Of a stretch of 64,000 bases of DNA, positions 37,963 through 46,568 are shown one piece after another; position 1 is the first letter of the stretch, and each line of letters opens with the position of its first letter. The notes under the pieces were generated by a model. The model worked only from the letters and a program-made list of their open reading frames with translations. It did not search any database and was not told the DNA's origin. Source of the stretch: Georhizobium profundi (GTDB lineage: Bacteria; Pseudomonadota; Alphaproteobacteria; Rhizobiales; Rhizobiaceae); assembly GCF_003952725.1 (NCBI RefSeq), contig NZ_CP032509.1:3124001-3188000 (forward strand), written 5' to 3'. Both the position numbers and the translations under genes were made by a program.

Positions 37963-38047
37963 AGGGTCGCGCGGGGTTCGCGCTTTCCCCTGTCCATGCT
38001 AGTGCATCGGGCCGTTCCGCGCATCAGCCGAAAGTGTCGACGTCCGC

Positions 38048-39457
38048 ATGGCCAAAGCCCGCACGCAATTCGTCTGCCAGAACTGTGGCACCGTGCACGC
38101 GCGCTGGGTCGGCAAATGCGAAGGCTGCGGCGAGTGGAACACGATCGTCGAGGACGACCCGACCGCGGGCATCGGCGGCGGGCCGGGCCGCACGCCCAAG
38201 AAAGGCCGACCAGTCGCGCTGACGGCGCTCTCCGGCGAAATCGAGGAAGCACCGCGCATCCCAACCGGCATTGCCGAGCTCGACCGCGCCACGGGCGGCG
38301 GGTTCGTACGCGGATCGGCCCTTTTGATCGGCGGTGATCCCGGCATCGGCAAATCCACCCTGCTCATGCAGGCGGCGGCCGCCCTGTCGCGGCTGGGCAG
38401 CCGTGTCATCTACGTGTCCGGCGAAGAAGCGGTTGCGCAGGTTCGCCTGCGCGCACAGCGCCTGCATGCGGCCGACACGAACGTGCTGCTGGCCGCGGAA
38501 ACGAATGTCGAGGACATTCTCGCGACGCTGTCTGAAGGCAAGCGGCCTGACCTCGTCATCATCGATTCCATTCAGACGCTGTGGAGCGATCTCGCCGAAA
38601 GCGCACCTGGCACGGTGACGCAGGTGCGAGTCGGTGTCCAAGCCATGATCCGCTTTGCCAAGCAGACCGGCGCGACCGTGGTGCTCGTCGGCCACGTGAC
38701 CAAGGACGGCCAGATCGCCGGTCCGCGCGTGGTCGAGCACATGGTCGATGCCGTGCTTTATTTCGAAGGCGATCGCGGCCATCACTATCGTATCCTGCGC
38801 ACGGTGAAGAACCGCTTCGGGCCGACCGACGAAATCGGCGTGTTCGAAATGTCCGACAAGGGCCTGCGCGAGGTTTCCAATCCGTCCGAGCTCTTCCTTG
38901 GGGAGCGGAACGCCAAGGCGCCGGGCGCTGCCGTCTTCGCCGGTATGGAGGGCACGCGGCCCATCCTCGTCGAGATCCAGGCGCTTGTCGCGCCCTCGCC
39001 GCTCGGCACGCCGCGGCGCGCCGTCGTCGGCTGGGATTCGGCGCGATTGTCCATGATCCTCGCGGTTCTAGAAGCCCATTGCGGCGTTCGGCTGGCCCAG
39101 CATGACGTCTATCTGAACGTCGCCGGCGGCTACCGGGTCAGCGAGCCGGCGGCCGATATGGCGGTCGCCGCGGCGCTCGTTTCCTCACTTGCCGGCCTTG
39201 CTCTCCCGGCCGATTGCGTCTATTTCGGCGAGATCAGCCTGTCGGGAGCCGTGAGGCCTGTGGCGCATACGGCGCAACGCCTCAAGGAGGCCGAAAAACT
39301 GGGATTCCAACGGGCGGTACTGCCCAGCGCATCGGCCGAAATACCCGCCTCTCGCCAGGCCGGATTGACCGAGATCGAGGCGCTTGCGGATCTGGTGGTC
39401 AAAATTGCCGGCTCGAAGAAGCGGCCAAACGACGATAGCGGAGACGCAACGCTCTGA
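38048..39457 (+). CDS. radA: DNA repair protein RadA
   Basis: RadA (Sms) is a RecA-like hexameric helicase that extends recombination intermediates. It is 469 residues. The N-terminal zinc finger is FVCQNCGTVHARWVGKCEGCGEW. The ATPase core has GGDPGIGKSTLLMQ and VIIDSIQTLWS, the RadA-specific motif is KNRFGPTDEIGVFEM, and the Lon-protease-like C-terminal domain has ADMAVAAALVSSLA. In related genomes radA follows alr directly, then cvpA and purF as here. Confidence 0.96.
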   Translation: MAKARTQFVCQNCGTVHARWVGKCEGCGEWNTIVEDDPTAGIGGGPGRTPKKGRPVALTALSGEIEEAPRIPTGIAELDRATGGGFVRGSALLIGGDPGIGKSTLLMQAAAALSRLGSRVIYVSGEEAVAQVRLRAQRLHAADTNVLLAAETNVEDILATLSEGKRPDLVIIDSIQTLWSDLAESAPGTVTQVRVGVQAMIRFAKQTGATVVLVGHVTKDGQIAGPRVVEHMVDAVLYFEGDRGHHYRILRTVKNRFGPTDEIGVFEMSDKGLREVSNPSELFLGERNAKAPGAAVFAGMEGTRPILVEIQALVAPSPLGTPRRAVVGWDSARLSMILAVLEAHCGVRLAQHDVYLNVAGGYRVSEPAADMAVAAALVSSLAGLALPADCVYFGEISLSGAVRPVAHTAQRLKEAEKLGFQRAVLPSASAEIPASRQAGLTEIEALADLVVKIAGSKKRPNDDSGDATL

Positions 39458-39533
39458 GCGTATCTCTCAAGGGACCAAATAGCGGCGATCGTCACGAGGC
39501 CCGTGGCGCGCTTCCTGGAGTTTAAGACCGACA

Positions 39534-40106
39534 ATGCCCATCACAATCCTGGACGGTATCCTGATCGGGATCACGCTCTTCTCGGCGGTGCTTGCCATGG
39601 TACGCGGCTTCTCGCGCGAAGTTCTGTCCGTCGCATCCTGGATCGCGGCTGCGTTCGCAGCCTTCTACTTCTACCCGCTGCTTCTGCCCTACGCGGCCGA
39701 CTACACGACGAGCAACACGGTTGCGACGATCGGTTCGGCTGCGATCATCTTCCTGATCGCGCTCATCATCGTCTCCTTCATCACCATGCGGATCGCCGAT
39801 TTCATCATCGACAGCCGCATCGGCGCGCTCGATCGCACGCTCGGCTTCGTCTTCGGCGCCGCGCGCGGTGTGCTCCTGGTCGTCGTCGGCATGCTGTTCC
39901 TCAACTGGCTGATCGACGAGCCGCGCCAGCCGCCATGGGTCACGGAGGCGAAATCCAAGCCGCTTCTCGACCAGTTGGGCGAGCGTCTCGTCAACATCCT
40001 GCCGGAAGATGCCGATGCGACGATCCTCGACCGTCTGCGCGGCGGCGAAACGGAAGTTGACGCTACGGGTGCTGCACCACCTGCACCCGACACTGGCGCG
40101 AACTGA
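39534..40106 (+). CDS. cvpA: CvpA family membrane protein
   Basis: A 190-residue inner-membrane protein with four predicted membrane segments, beginning MPITILDGILIGITLFSAVLAMVRGFSREVLSVASWIAA, the CvpA pattern. CvpA is required for colicin V production in E. coli and is usually next to purF, as here (100 bases upstream). Its general role in envelope homeostasis is not settled. The C-terminal 50 residues are soluble and end in a Pro/Ala-rich tail. Confidence 0.93.
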   Translation: MPITILDGILIGITLFSAVLAMVRGFSREVLSVASWIAAAFAAFYFYPLLLPYAADYTTSNTVATIGSAAIIFLIALIIVSFITMRIADFIIDSRIGALDRTLGFVFGAARGVLLVVVGMLFLNWLIDEPRQPPWVTEAKSKPLLDQLGERLVNILPEDADATILDRLRGGETEVDATGAAPPAPDTGAN

Positions 40107-40206
40107 CAAAGTGCTTATCTGAAGCAGGCAGCGATGCCTGCATGACGGCTGATTTTGGCATCCCCGCCGATCGTCGGCCGATCGGCCAGGAGCAAAGGTC
40201 CGAACC

Positions 40207-41682
40207 ATGACGCTTCAAACGAGTGAGACCACAAACACGCTCGAAGACGAAGGCGATGCCTTCCGTGACGAGTGCGGGGTTTTCGGGATTTACGGCAGGC
40301 AGGATGCTGCAGCCGTCGTCACGCTCGGGCTTCATGCCTTGCAGCATCGCGGCCAGGAAGCGGCCGGCATCGTCTCCTACGACGGCAAGCAGTTTTTCGT
40401 GGAACGGCACATCGGCCTGATCGGCGATACGTTCACCAAGCAATCGGTTATCGACCGGCTGCAGGGAAGCCGCGCGATCGGCCATACGCGCTATTCCACG
40501 ACCGGTGGGGAGGGCCTGCGCAACGTGCAGCCCTTCTTCGCGGAGTTCGCCGGCGGCGGGTTCGCCGTTGCCCATAACGGCAACATCACCAATGCGATGA
40601 CGCTGCAAAAGCAGCTTCAGAAGCGGGGCGCGATCTTCTCGTCGACCTCCGACACCGAGACGATCCTGCATCTGATCGCCGTCTCGAGCGGCACGCAACT
40701 GGTCGACAAATTCATCGACGCGATCACGCAGCTCGAAGGCGCGTTCTCGCTGGTGGGCCTTTCGGAAAAGAAGATGATCGGCGCGCGCGATCCGCTCGGC
40801 ATCCGCCCGCTGGTTCTGGGCGATCTCGACGGCGCCTATATCCTCGCTTCCGAGACCTGTGCGCTCGACATCATCGGCGCGCGCTTTGTGCGTGACATCA
40901 AGCCGGGCGAAATGGTGATCGTCACCGACAAGGGTGTCGAGAGCCGGTTCCCGTTCGAGAAGACGAAGCCGCGCTTCTGCATCTTCGAATATGTCTATTT
41001 CGCACGGCCCGATTCCATCATCGAAGGCCGCAACGTCTATGAAGCGCGCAAGAAGATCGGCACCGAGCTGGCCGTCGAGAGCCCGGTCGAGGCCGATCTC
41101 GTCGTGCCGGTGCCGGATTCGGGCGTGCCCGCGGCGATCGGCTTCGCGCAAGGGTCTGGCATTCCGTTCGAGCTCGGCATCATCCGCAATCACTATGTTG
41201 GGCGCACCTTCATTCAGCCGACAGCGGCCATCCGGCATATGGGCGTAAAGCTCAAGCACAATGCCAACAAGCGCATGCTGGAAGGCAAGCGCGTGGTGCT
41301 GGTCGACGATTCGATCGTGCGCGGCACCACCTCGCAGAAGATCGTGCAGATGGTGCGCGAAGCGGGCGCGCGCGAGGTGCATATGCGCATCGCCTCGCCG
41401 CCGACCATGTCGTCCTGTTTCTACGGTGTCGATACGCCGGAAAAGGCAAAGCTCCTCGCCTCACGCATGTCGATCGAGGAGATGGCCGATTTCATTCGCG
41501 TCGATAGCCTGGCCTTCCTCTCGATCGACGGGCTCTACCGGGCCGTCAACGAACCATCGCGCAACAACGAGCAGCCGCAGTTCTGCGATGCCTGCTTCAC
41601 CGGCGATTACCCGACGCAGCTCACCGACCACGAGGGCGTCGATAATGTGCGCACGCTCTCGCTTCTTGCAAACAACGGATAA
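40207..41682 (+). CDS. purF: Amidophosphoribosyltransferase
   Basis: It makes phosphoribosylamine from PRPP and glutamine, the first committed step of purine synthesis. It is 491 residues. A propeptide of 22 residues precedes the N-terminal nucleophile Cys23 in DECGVFGIYG. The class II glutaminase domain continues with ALQHRGQEAAGI and GHTRYSTTG, and the PRPP-binding motif is VVLVDDSIVRGTTSQ. The CxxCF cluster ligand region (QFCDACFTGDYP) near the end resembles iron-sulfur-containing PurF forms. An SDR gene begins within ten bases of the stop. Confidence 0.96.
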   Translation: MTLQTSETTNTLEDEGDAFRDECGVFGIYGRQDAAAVVTLGLHALQHRGQEAAGIVSYDGKQFFVERHIGLIGDTFTKQSVIDRLQGSRAIGHTRYSTTGGEGLRNVQPFFAEFAGGGFAVAHNGNITNAMTLQKQLQKRGAIFSSTSDTETILHLIAVSSGTQLVDKFIDAITQLEGAFSLVGLSEKKMIGARDPLGIRPLVLGDLDGAYILASETCALDIIGARFVRDIKPGEMVIVTDKGVESRFPFEKTKPRFCIFEYVYFARPDSIIEGRNVYEARKKIGTELAVESPVEADLVVPVPDSGVPAAIGFAQGSGIPFELGIIRNHYVGRTFIQPTAAIRHMGVKLKHNANKRMLEGKRVVLVDDSIVRGTTSQKIVQMVREAGAREVHMRIASPPTMSSCFYGVDTPEKAKLLASRMSIEEMADFIRVDSLAFLSIDGLYRAVNEPSRNNEQPQFCDACFTGDYPTQLTDHEGVDNVRTLSLLANNG

Positions 41683-41691
41683 GTGACCCTC

Positions 41692-42429
41692 ATGCTCGAC
41701 CTTAAGGGGCGCATCGCGCTCGTCACCGGCGCGTCGCGCGGTATCGGCTATTTCACCGCGCTCGAGCTGGCGAAATCCGGCGCGCATGTGATTGCCGTTG
41801 CCCGTACAGTCGGTGGCCTGGAAGAGCTCGACGACGAGATCAAGGCTGTCGGGGGCACTGCGACGCTGGTGCCGCTCGACCTTGCGGACATGAAGGCCAT
41901 CGATGCGCTCGGCGGCTCGATCCACGAGCGCTGGGGCAAGCTTGACGTTCTCGTTGCCAATGCCGGCATGCTCGGCACGATCGCGCCGCTCGGGCACACC
42001 AAGGCGAAGGACTTCGAGAAGGTGATGACCATCAACGTCAACGCTACGTGGCGGTTGATGCGCACTGTCGAGCCGCTGATCAAGGCGTCGGACGCCGGGC
42101 GCGGCATCTTCCTGTCATCGGGCGTTGCCCATTCGTGCAAGCCCTTTTGGGGCGCCTATGCCGCTTCCAAGGCTGCGATCGAGGCGATGGCGCGGGTCTG
42201 GGCGAACGAGCTGGTCAATTTCGGTGTGCGGATCAACAATGTGAACCCTGGCGCCACCCGCACCGCCATGCGGGCGCAGGCGGTTCCGGGTGAGAACCCG
42301 TCGACCTTGCCCGATCCACGCGACGTCGCCGCCAAGATCGTCAAGCTCGCCGATCCGGCACTGACGGAAAACGGCATGCTTTTCGACGTGCGGCAGGACC
42401 GCTTCCTCGCCTATCGCGATCCGGAATAG
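41692..42429 (+). CDS. Short-chain dehydrogenase/reductase
   Basis: A 245-residue SDR of unknown substrate. From the ATG at 41692 it starts MLDLKGRIALVTGASRGIGYFTALEL, with the TGxxxGIG cofactor motif, then VANAGMLGTIAPLGH, and the catalytic Tyr-Lys in YAASKAAIEAMARVWANE. The sequence VRINNVNPGATRTAMRAQAVPGE is typical of a subgroup commonly found after purF in Rhizobiales. A GTG three codons earlier (41683) is possible. It abuts purF and is probably cotranscribed. Confidence 0.88.
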   Translation: MLDLKGRIALVTGASRGIGYFTALELAKSGAHVIAVARTVGGLEELDDEIKAVGGTATLVPLDLADMKAIDALGGSIHERWGKLDVLVANAGMLGTIAPLGHTKAKDFEKVMTINVNATWRLMRTVEPLIKASDAGRGIFLSSGVAHSCKPFWGAYAASKAAIEAMARVWANELVNFGVRINNVNPGATRTAMRAQAVPGENPSTLPDPRDVAAKIVKLADPALTENGMLFDVRQDRFLAYRDPE

Positions 42430-42435
42430 TCCGGA

Positions 42436-43320
42436 TCACAAGCGACCCTGTTCTTCCGCAGATACGGTCGGCGCGACCTTCGGACGGCCATAGGTGCGCC
42501 GCCAGGCGCGGTAGCCCATCGGCAGCGTCGCCAGATAGATCAGGGCCGTGACCGCCAGCGTCGCCCAGATATAGCTCATCAAGAGCGCAACATAGATCGC
42601 GATGGCGATCAGCACCGGTAGAACCAGATCGCGACGGATGCGGCCGACGGCCTTGCCGGAATAGACCGGCAGACGGCTGACCAGAAGAAACGCGACGAGG
42701 ATCGTGTAGAGGATCGCGGCGCCGGCAAATACCGGTCCCGGTTCGAATCCGAGATGGCCGAGATAGACCGGCAGCAGCACGAGCATGGCGCCAAAGGGTG
42801 CAGGCACGCCGACGAAGTAGTTCGACTGCCATTTCGCCTTCGGGCGCTCGTCCATGACGTTGAAACGAGCCAGCCGCAGCGCCGCGGCGAGCACATAGAT
42901 GAGGGCCGCGATCCAGCCGAGCGACTCCGCCTGGTTCAAGAGATAGGCGTAGAGGACCAGTGCCGGGGCGACGCCGAAATTGACGATGTCGGCCAGCGAA
43001 TCCATCTGCGCGCCAAAGCGTGACGATGACTTCATCAGCCGCGCGACGCGGCCATCGACGCCATCCAGAAACGCAGCGACGAGCACCATGATGACCGCCA
43101 ACTCGACCCGGCCTTCGAAAGCGAGCCGGATGCCGGTCAAACCGGCGCAGATCGCAAGCACCGTGATGATCGTCGGGATCATCATGCGGAAGGAGATCTC
43201 GCGCAGGCGCGGCCCCATCGCATTGTCAGTATCGCCCTCGTCGTGGTCAGGATCGAACGAGCTGAACGGCTGATCGAGAAAATCGTCGGTTTCGGCGTCG
43301 TCGCGGGGTCGCTCTGTCAT
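42436..43320 (-). CDS. pssA: CDP-diacylglycerol--serine O-phosphatidyltransferase
   Basis: It makes phosphatidylserine, precursor of phosphatidylethanolamine, in the membrane. It is 294 residues. The CDP-alcohol phosphotransferase motif is DGVDGRVARLMKSSSRFGAQMDSLAD. Eight or so hydrophobic segments follow, in the arrangement of the integral-membrane (type II) PssA of rhizobia. A soluble acidic N-terminal segment (DDAETDDFLDQPFSSFDPDHDEGDTD) precedes the first membrane segment. It lies 43 bases after psd, the enzyme of the next step. Confidence 0.94.
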   Translation of the reverse strand: MTERPRDDAETDDFLDQPFSSFDPDHDEGDTDNAMGPRLREISFRMMIPTIITVLAICAGLTGIRLAFEGRVELAVIMVLVAAFLDGVDGRVARLMKSSSRFGAQMDSLADIVNFGVAPALVLYAYLLNQAESLGWIAALIYVLAAALRLARFNVMDERPKAKWQSNYFVGVPAPFGAMLVLLPVYLGHLGFEPGPVFAGAAILYTILVAFLLVSRLPVYSGKAVGRIRRDLVLPVLIAIAIYVALLMSYIWATLAVTALIYLATLPMGYRAWRRTYGRPKVAPTVSAEEQGRL

Positions 43321-43363
43321 CCGTCGTCCTCGATGTTGCTCAAGCTTTCATTGATGGCGCAGA

Positions 43364-44062
43364 TCAATCGCGGCGGGTGACCACAGGGCCCTTGGGCGAA
43401 TTGAATTCCGCGATCACCGTTTCCCCTGCAATCGCCGTCTGCCCTACAGCCACGCGCGGGCGCGCGCCTTCCGGCAGGAAGACATCGAGCCGCGAGCCGA
43501 AACGGATCAGGCCGAATCGCCCGCCTGTCTCCAGGCGATCGCCTTCCTCGACGAAGCAAAGGATGCGGCGGGCAACCAGGCCCGCGATCTGCACAACGCC
43601 GATCTCGCCCCGGCTTGTAGTGATCACCATGCCGTTGCGCTCGTTCTCCGTGCTCGCCTTGTCCAGTTCGGCGTTCAGAAACGATCCTTTGGAATAGACG
43701 ATCCGGTCGATCGAACCGGCGAGCGGCGCGCGGTTCACGTGGCAGTCGAAAACGTTCATGAACACGGAGATCCGCAGCATCGGTGCGGCGCCAAGGTCAA
43801 GTTCCGCCGGCGGGACGACGCGGGTGACCGCCGAAACCCTGCCATCGGCCGGGCTGATCACCAAATCCTCGTCGATCGGCGTCACGCGCTCCGGATCGCG
43901 GAAGAAATAGACGCACCAGACCGTCAGGATCAGCCCGATCCAGAACAGCCAATCGGCGACGAAGCCAAGCAGGATCGCTGCCAACAGAAATACCGCGATG
44001 AAGGGATAGCCCTCCCGCCGCACGGGGACGAGCACGTTTTTGATGCTGTGCCAGACGTCCAT
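43364..44062 (-). CDS. psd: Phosphatidylserine decarboxylase proenzyme
   Basis: It decarboxylates phosphatidylserine to phosphatidylethanolamine using a self-made pyruvoyl group. It is 232 residues, the short form of rhizobia (PSD-A). Two N-terminal hydrophobic segments anchor it. The autocleavage site is Gly-Ser in [15 protein letters not shown], and the [16 protein letters not shown] segment, with a conserved His, is typical. Co-location with pssA completes the PE pathway. Confidence 0.94.
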   Translation of the reverse strand: MDVWHSIKNVLVPVRREGYPFIAVFLLAAILLGFVADWLFWIGLILTVWCVYFFRDPERVTPIDEDLVISPADGRVSAVTRVVPPAELDLGAAPMLRISVFMNVFDCHVNRAPLAGSIDRIVYSKGSFLNAELDKASTENERNGMVITTSRGEIGVVQIAGLVARRILCFVEEGDRLETGGRFGLIRFGSRLDVFLPEGARPRVAVGQTAIAGETVIAEFNSPKGPVVTRRD

Positions 44063-44192
44063 GTCTTCTCACTCCGCTATCGATTGCTTCGAGGCGCCGG
44101 CCCCGATTGCGATGGGACGGCTCTAGCGCGTCAGCATCTCAGCGGCAACGGTCGGGCGGCAATTGGGGTTCCTCCTATGCGCCTCGAAGGGG

Positions 44193-46085
44193 TCAGGCAG
44201 GGCCGCGCTCGGGGGTTCTGCGACGAACGACCACGCCCAACTCGTCTTCCTCCTGCACCTTCTTGAGCTTCTCTTCCGCCTCAATCGCCTCGCGCTGGCG
44301 GTCCCACATGGCGGTGTAGAGTCCGCCCTCGGCAATCAGGCGCGCATGCGGGCCGCGTTCGGCGATCTTCCCATCCTGCAGCACGATGATCTCATCGGCG
44401 CCGATGACGGTGGACAGCCGGTGGGCGATCACGAGCGTGGTGCGGCCCTTGGAGACGAAATCGAGGGACGTCTGGATTTCCTGCTCGGTGGCGGTATCGA
44501 GCGCCGATGTCGCCTCGTCCAGGATTAGAATCGGAGGGGCCTTCAGGATCGTGCGCGCGATGGCGACACGCTGCTTTTCGCCGCCGGAAAGCTTGAGACC
44601 GCGTTCGCCGACCATCGTTTTATACCCTTCGGGAAGGGACGAGATGAAGCGCCCGACCTGCGCCAGATCGGCCGCTTGGCGAACCTCGGCTTCACTCGCA
44701 TCCACGCGGCCGTAGCGGATATTGTATTCCAGCGTGTCGTTGAAGAGCACCGTATCCTGCGGCACCATGCCGATGACGGCGCGCAGGGACTTCTGCGTGA
44801 CATCGCGCACATCCTGGCCGTCTATTGTCACGCTGCCCTGCTGCACATCATAGAACCGATAGAGCAGCCGCGAGATGGTCGACTTGCCTGCGCCCGACGG
44901 CCCGACGATCGCGACGGTGTGTCCGGCCGGTACCTCGAAGGAGATGCCTTTCAGGATGGGCCGCGCCGGGTCGTAGGCAAAATGGACATTATCGAAACGG
45001 ATCGCGCCGGTGCTCACCATAAGAGCAGCGGCGCCCGGCCTGTCCGTGATTTCGGGATCGACCTCCAAGAGATCAAACATCTGCTCGATGTCGGTCAGGC
45101 CCTGCCGGATTTCGCGATAGACGAAGCCGATGAAGTTCAGCGGCACCGAAAGCTGCATCAGCATCGCGTTGACGAAGACGAAATCGCCGATCGTCTGCTC
45201 GCCGCGCTGCACCGCCATGGCGGACAGCACCATCATCAGTGTCATTCCGATACCGAAAATGACACCCTGCCCCATATTGAGCCAGCCGAGCGAGGTCCAG
45301 ACCTGGGTTGCCGACTTCTCGTAGCGCTCCATCGACTGATCGAAGCGCTTGGCTTCCATCGTCTCGTTGCCGAAATATTTGACCGTCTCGAAATTGAGGA
45401 GCGAGTCAATCGCCTTGGTATTTGCTTCGGTATCGGAATTGTTCATCGCGCGGCGAATACCGATGCGCCAATCGGAGGCGCGGATCGTGAACCAGCTGTA
45501 GAAGAACACCGTCAGCGCGGTGATCGCGAAATAGGAAAACCCGAAGGCAAAGGCGAAGATCGCCGCGACCATCGCGAATTCCAGAAGCGTCGGCACCGTG
45601 TTCAGGATCGTGAAGCGCACGATCGTCTCGATGCCCTTGGTGCCACGCTCGATGATGCGCGACAGGCCCCCGGTGCGCCGCTCCAGGTGGAAGCGCAGCG
45701 ACAATTGGTGCATGTGCACGAAGGTCTGGTAGGCGAGACGCCGCACCGCATATTGCCCGACGCTGGCGAAAAGCGCGTCCCGCAGCTGGTTCAGGCCCCA
45801 CTGAACGATGCGCGCAACGTTATAGGCGATGACCAGCATGACGCCGCCGAGCAGAAGCTGCGGCACGAAATCCGGCATCGCCAACTCGCCATTCAGCGAA
45901 TCCGTCGCCCATTTGAAGAAATAGGGCACGACGATCAGCACGATCTTCGACAGGACGAGGAACAGCGTCGCCCAGACGACACGGCGCTTCAGGTCCGGGC
46001 GAGCGGACGGCCACATATAGGGCCAGAGGTTGCGCAACGTTTGCAGCGGATTGCCGGAATCCGCCGACACAGTCTTCGAAGCCAT
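44193..46085 (-). CDS. Atm1-type ABC exporter (fused permease and ATPase)
   Basis: A 630-residue half-transporter that should dimerise in the inner membrane. The N-terminal six-helix domain has the Atm1/HMT1 pattern (LSLRFHLERRTGGLSRIIERGTKGIETI). The ATPase domain has Walker [10 protein letters not shown], signature LSGGEKQRVAIART and Walker B ILILDEATSALD. Bacterial Atm1 homologues export glutathione-bound metals or persulfides. From the ATG at 46085 (GGAAGG upstream) it follows the ArsR gene by six bases, so metal-induced expression is likely. Confidence 0.92.
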   Translation of the reverse strand: MASKTVSADSGNPLQTLRNLWPYMWPSARPDLKRRVVWATLFLVLSKIVLIVVPYFFKWATDSLNGELAMPDFVPQLLLGGVMLVIAYNVARIVQWGLNQLRDALFASVGQYAVRRLAYQTFVHMHQLSLRFHLERRTGGLSRIIERGTKGIETIVRFTILNTVPTLLEFAMVAAIFAFAFGFSYFAITALTVFFYSWFTIRASDWRIGIRRAMNNSDTEANTKAIDSLLNFETVKYFGNETMEAKRFDQSMERYEKSATQVWTSLGWLNMGQGVIFGIGMTLMMVLSAMAVQRGEQTIGDFVFVNAMLMQLSVPLNFIGFVYREIRQGLTDIEQMFDLLEVDPEITDRPGAAALMVSTGAIRFDNVHFAYDPARPILKGISFEVPAGHTVAIVGPSGAGKSTISRLLYRFYDVQQGSVTIDGQDVRDVTQKSLRAVIGMVPQDTVLFNDTLEYNIRYGRVDASEAEVRQAADLAQVGRFISSLPEGYKTMVGERGLKLSGGEKQRVAIARTILKAPPILILDEATSALDTATEQEIQTSLDFVSKGRTTLVIAHRLSTVIGADEIIVLQDGKIAERGPHARLIAEGGLYTAMWDRQREAIEAEEKLKKVQEEDELGVVVRRRTPERGPA

Positions 46086-46091
46086 CAATCT

Positions 46092-46460
46092 TTACCTTCC
46101 GCCGGCACCGACCAGCTCATCGCATCGCGCCGCCGTCGGCACGCTGCAGCAACTTTCAAGCAATCCGCCAAGGTCCTTGGCCAATTGCGACACCGCCTCC
46201 TCGTCGAGACTGTAACGCGAGGCCTGGCGGTCTGGCCGGTAGTGGACGAGCCCCGCCTGCACGAGCGTGCGCAGATGCTGGGACACCGTCGATTGGGCGA
46301 GACCAATTTCCAAGACCACATCCTTGCAGCAACACGCGTCACGGCGAGCCAGCAGGCGCAAGATCTTCAGCCGAGCGGGATGGGCCAACGCCTGCAGGCG
46401 CTCGGCCATCACGGCATCGCGTTTCGCGGCGTCCGAGGATGAGGGGTAGCAGCTATGCAT
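46092..46460 (-). CDS. ArsR/SmtB-family metal-sensing repressor
   Basis: A 122-residue winged-helix repressor. It has LQALAHPARLKILRLLARRDACCCKDVV, a helix-turn-helix LAQSTVSQHLRTLVQAGLV and a C-terminal CCSVPTAARC. The triple Cys (CCC) near residue 43 and the Cys-rich C-terminus are likely metal or metalloid ligands, and the pattern is closest to thiol-binding sensors of As, Cd or Pb type. The ATG at 46460 lies only one base from a perfect inverted-repeat operator, so bound repressor would cover the start region. A start at Met18 would leave that operator further upstream. It is the first gene of a two-gene unit with the Atm1 exporter. Confidence 0.9.
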   Translation of the reverse strand: MHSCYPSSSDAAKRDAVMAERLQALAHPARLKILRLLARRDACCCKDVVLEIGLAQSTVSQHLRTLVQAGLVHYRPDRQASRYSLDEEAVSQLAKDLGGLLESCCSVPTAARCDELVGAGGR

Positions 46461-46461
46461 C

Positions 46462-46485
46462 GTTCATCGGCGATATACGATGAAC
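46462..46485. promoter_or_regulatory. Inverted-repeat operator of the arsR-Atm1 unit
   Basis: GTTCATCG and CGATGAAC, a perfect 8-bp inverted repeat with an 8-base spacer (GCGATATA), lies right next to the arsR start. ArsR-family dimers bind such imperfect palindromes close to their own promoter and start. The tight position fits autorepression by steric block. Confidence 0.72.
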
Positions 46486-46568
46486 TGTTCCATGTCTAGA
46501 CCGCGGGCAAGCCTATCGACGTCCCCCGGACAGTCGGAAGACGCTTCATTCCGGCATGCTGGCCAGCT

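Noticed and set aside
42733..42746. A GGTTCGAATCC word like a tRNA T-arm
   Set aside because: It lies inside pssA in frame, and no acceptor stem, anticodon arm or D-arm can be built around it.
44676..46442. A 588-codon plus-strand open frame opposite the Atm1 exporter and arsR
   Set aside because: Both minus-strand genes have full sets of motifs; the antisense frame has none.
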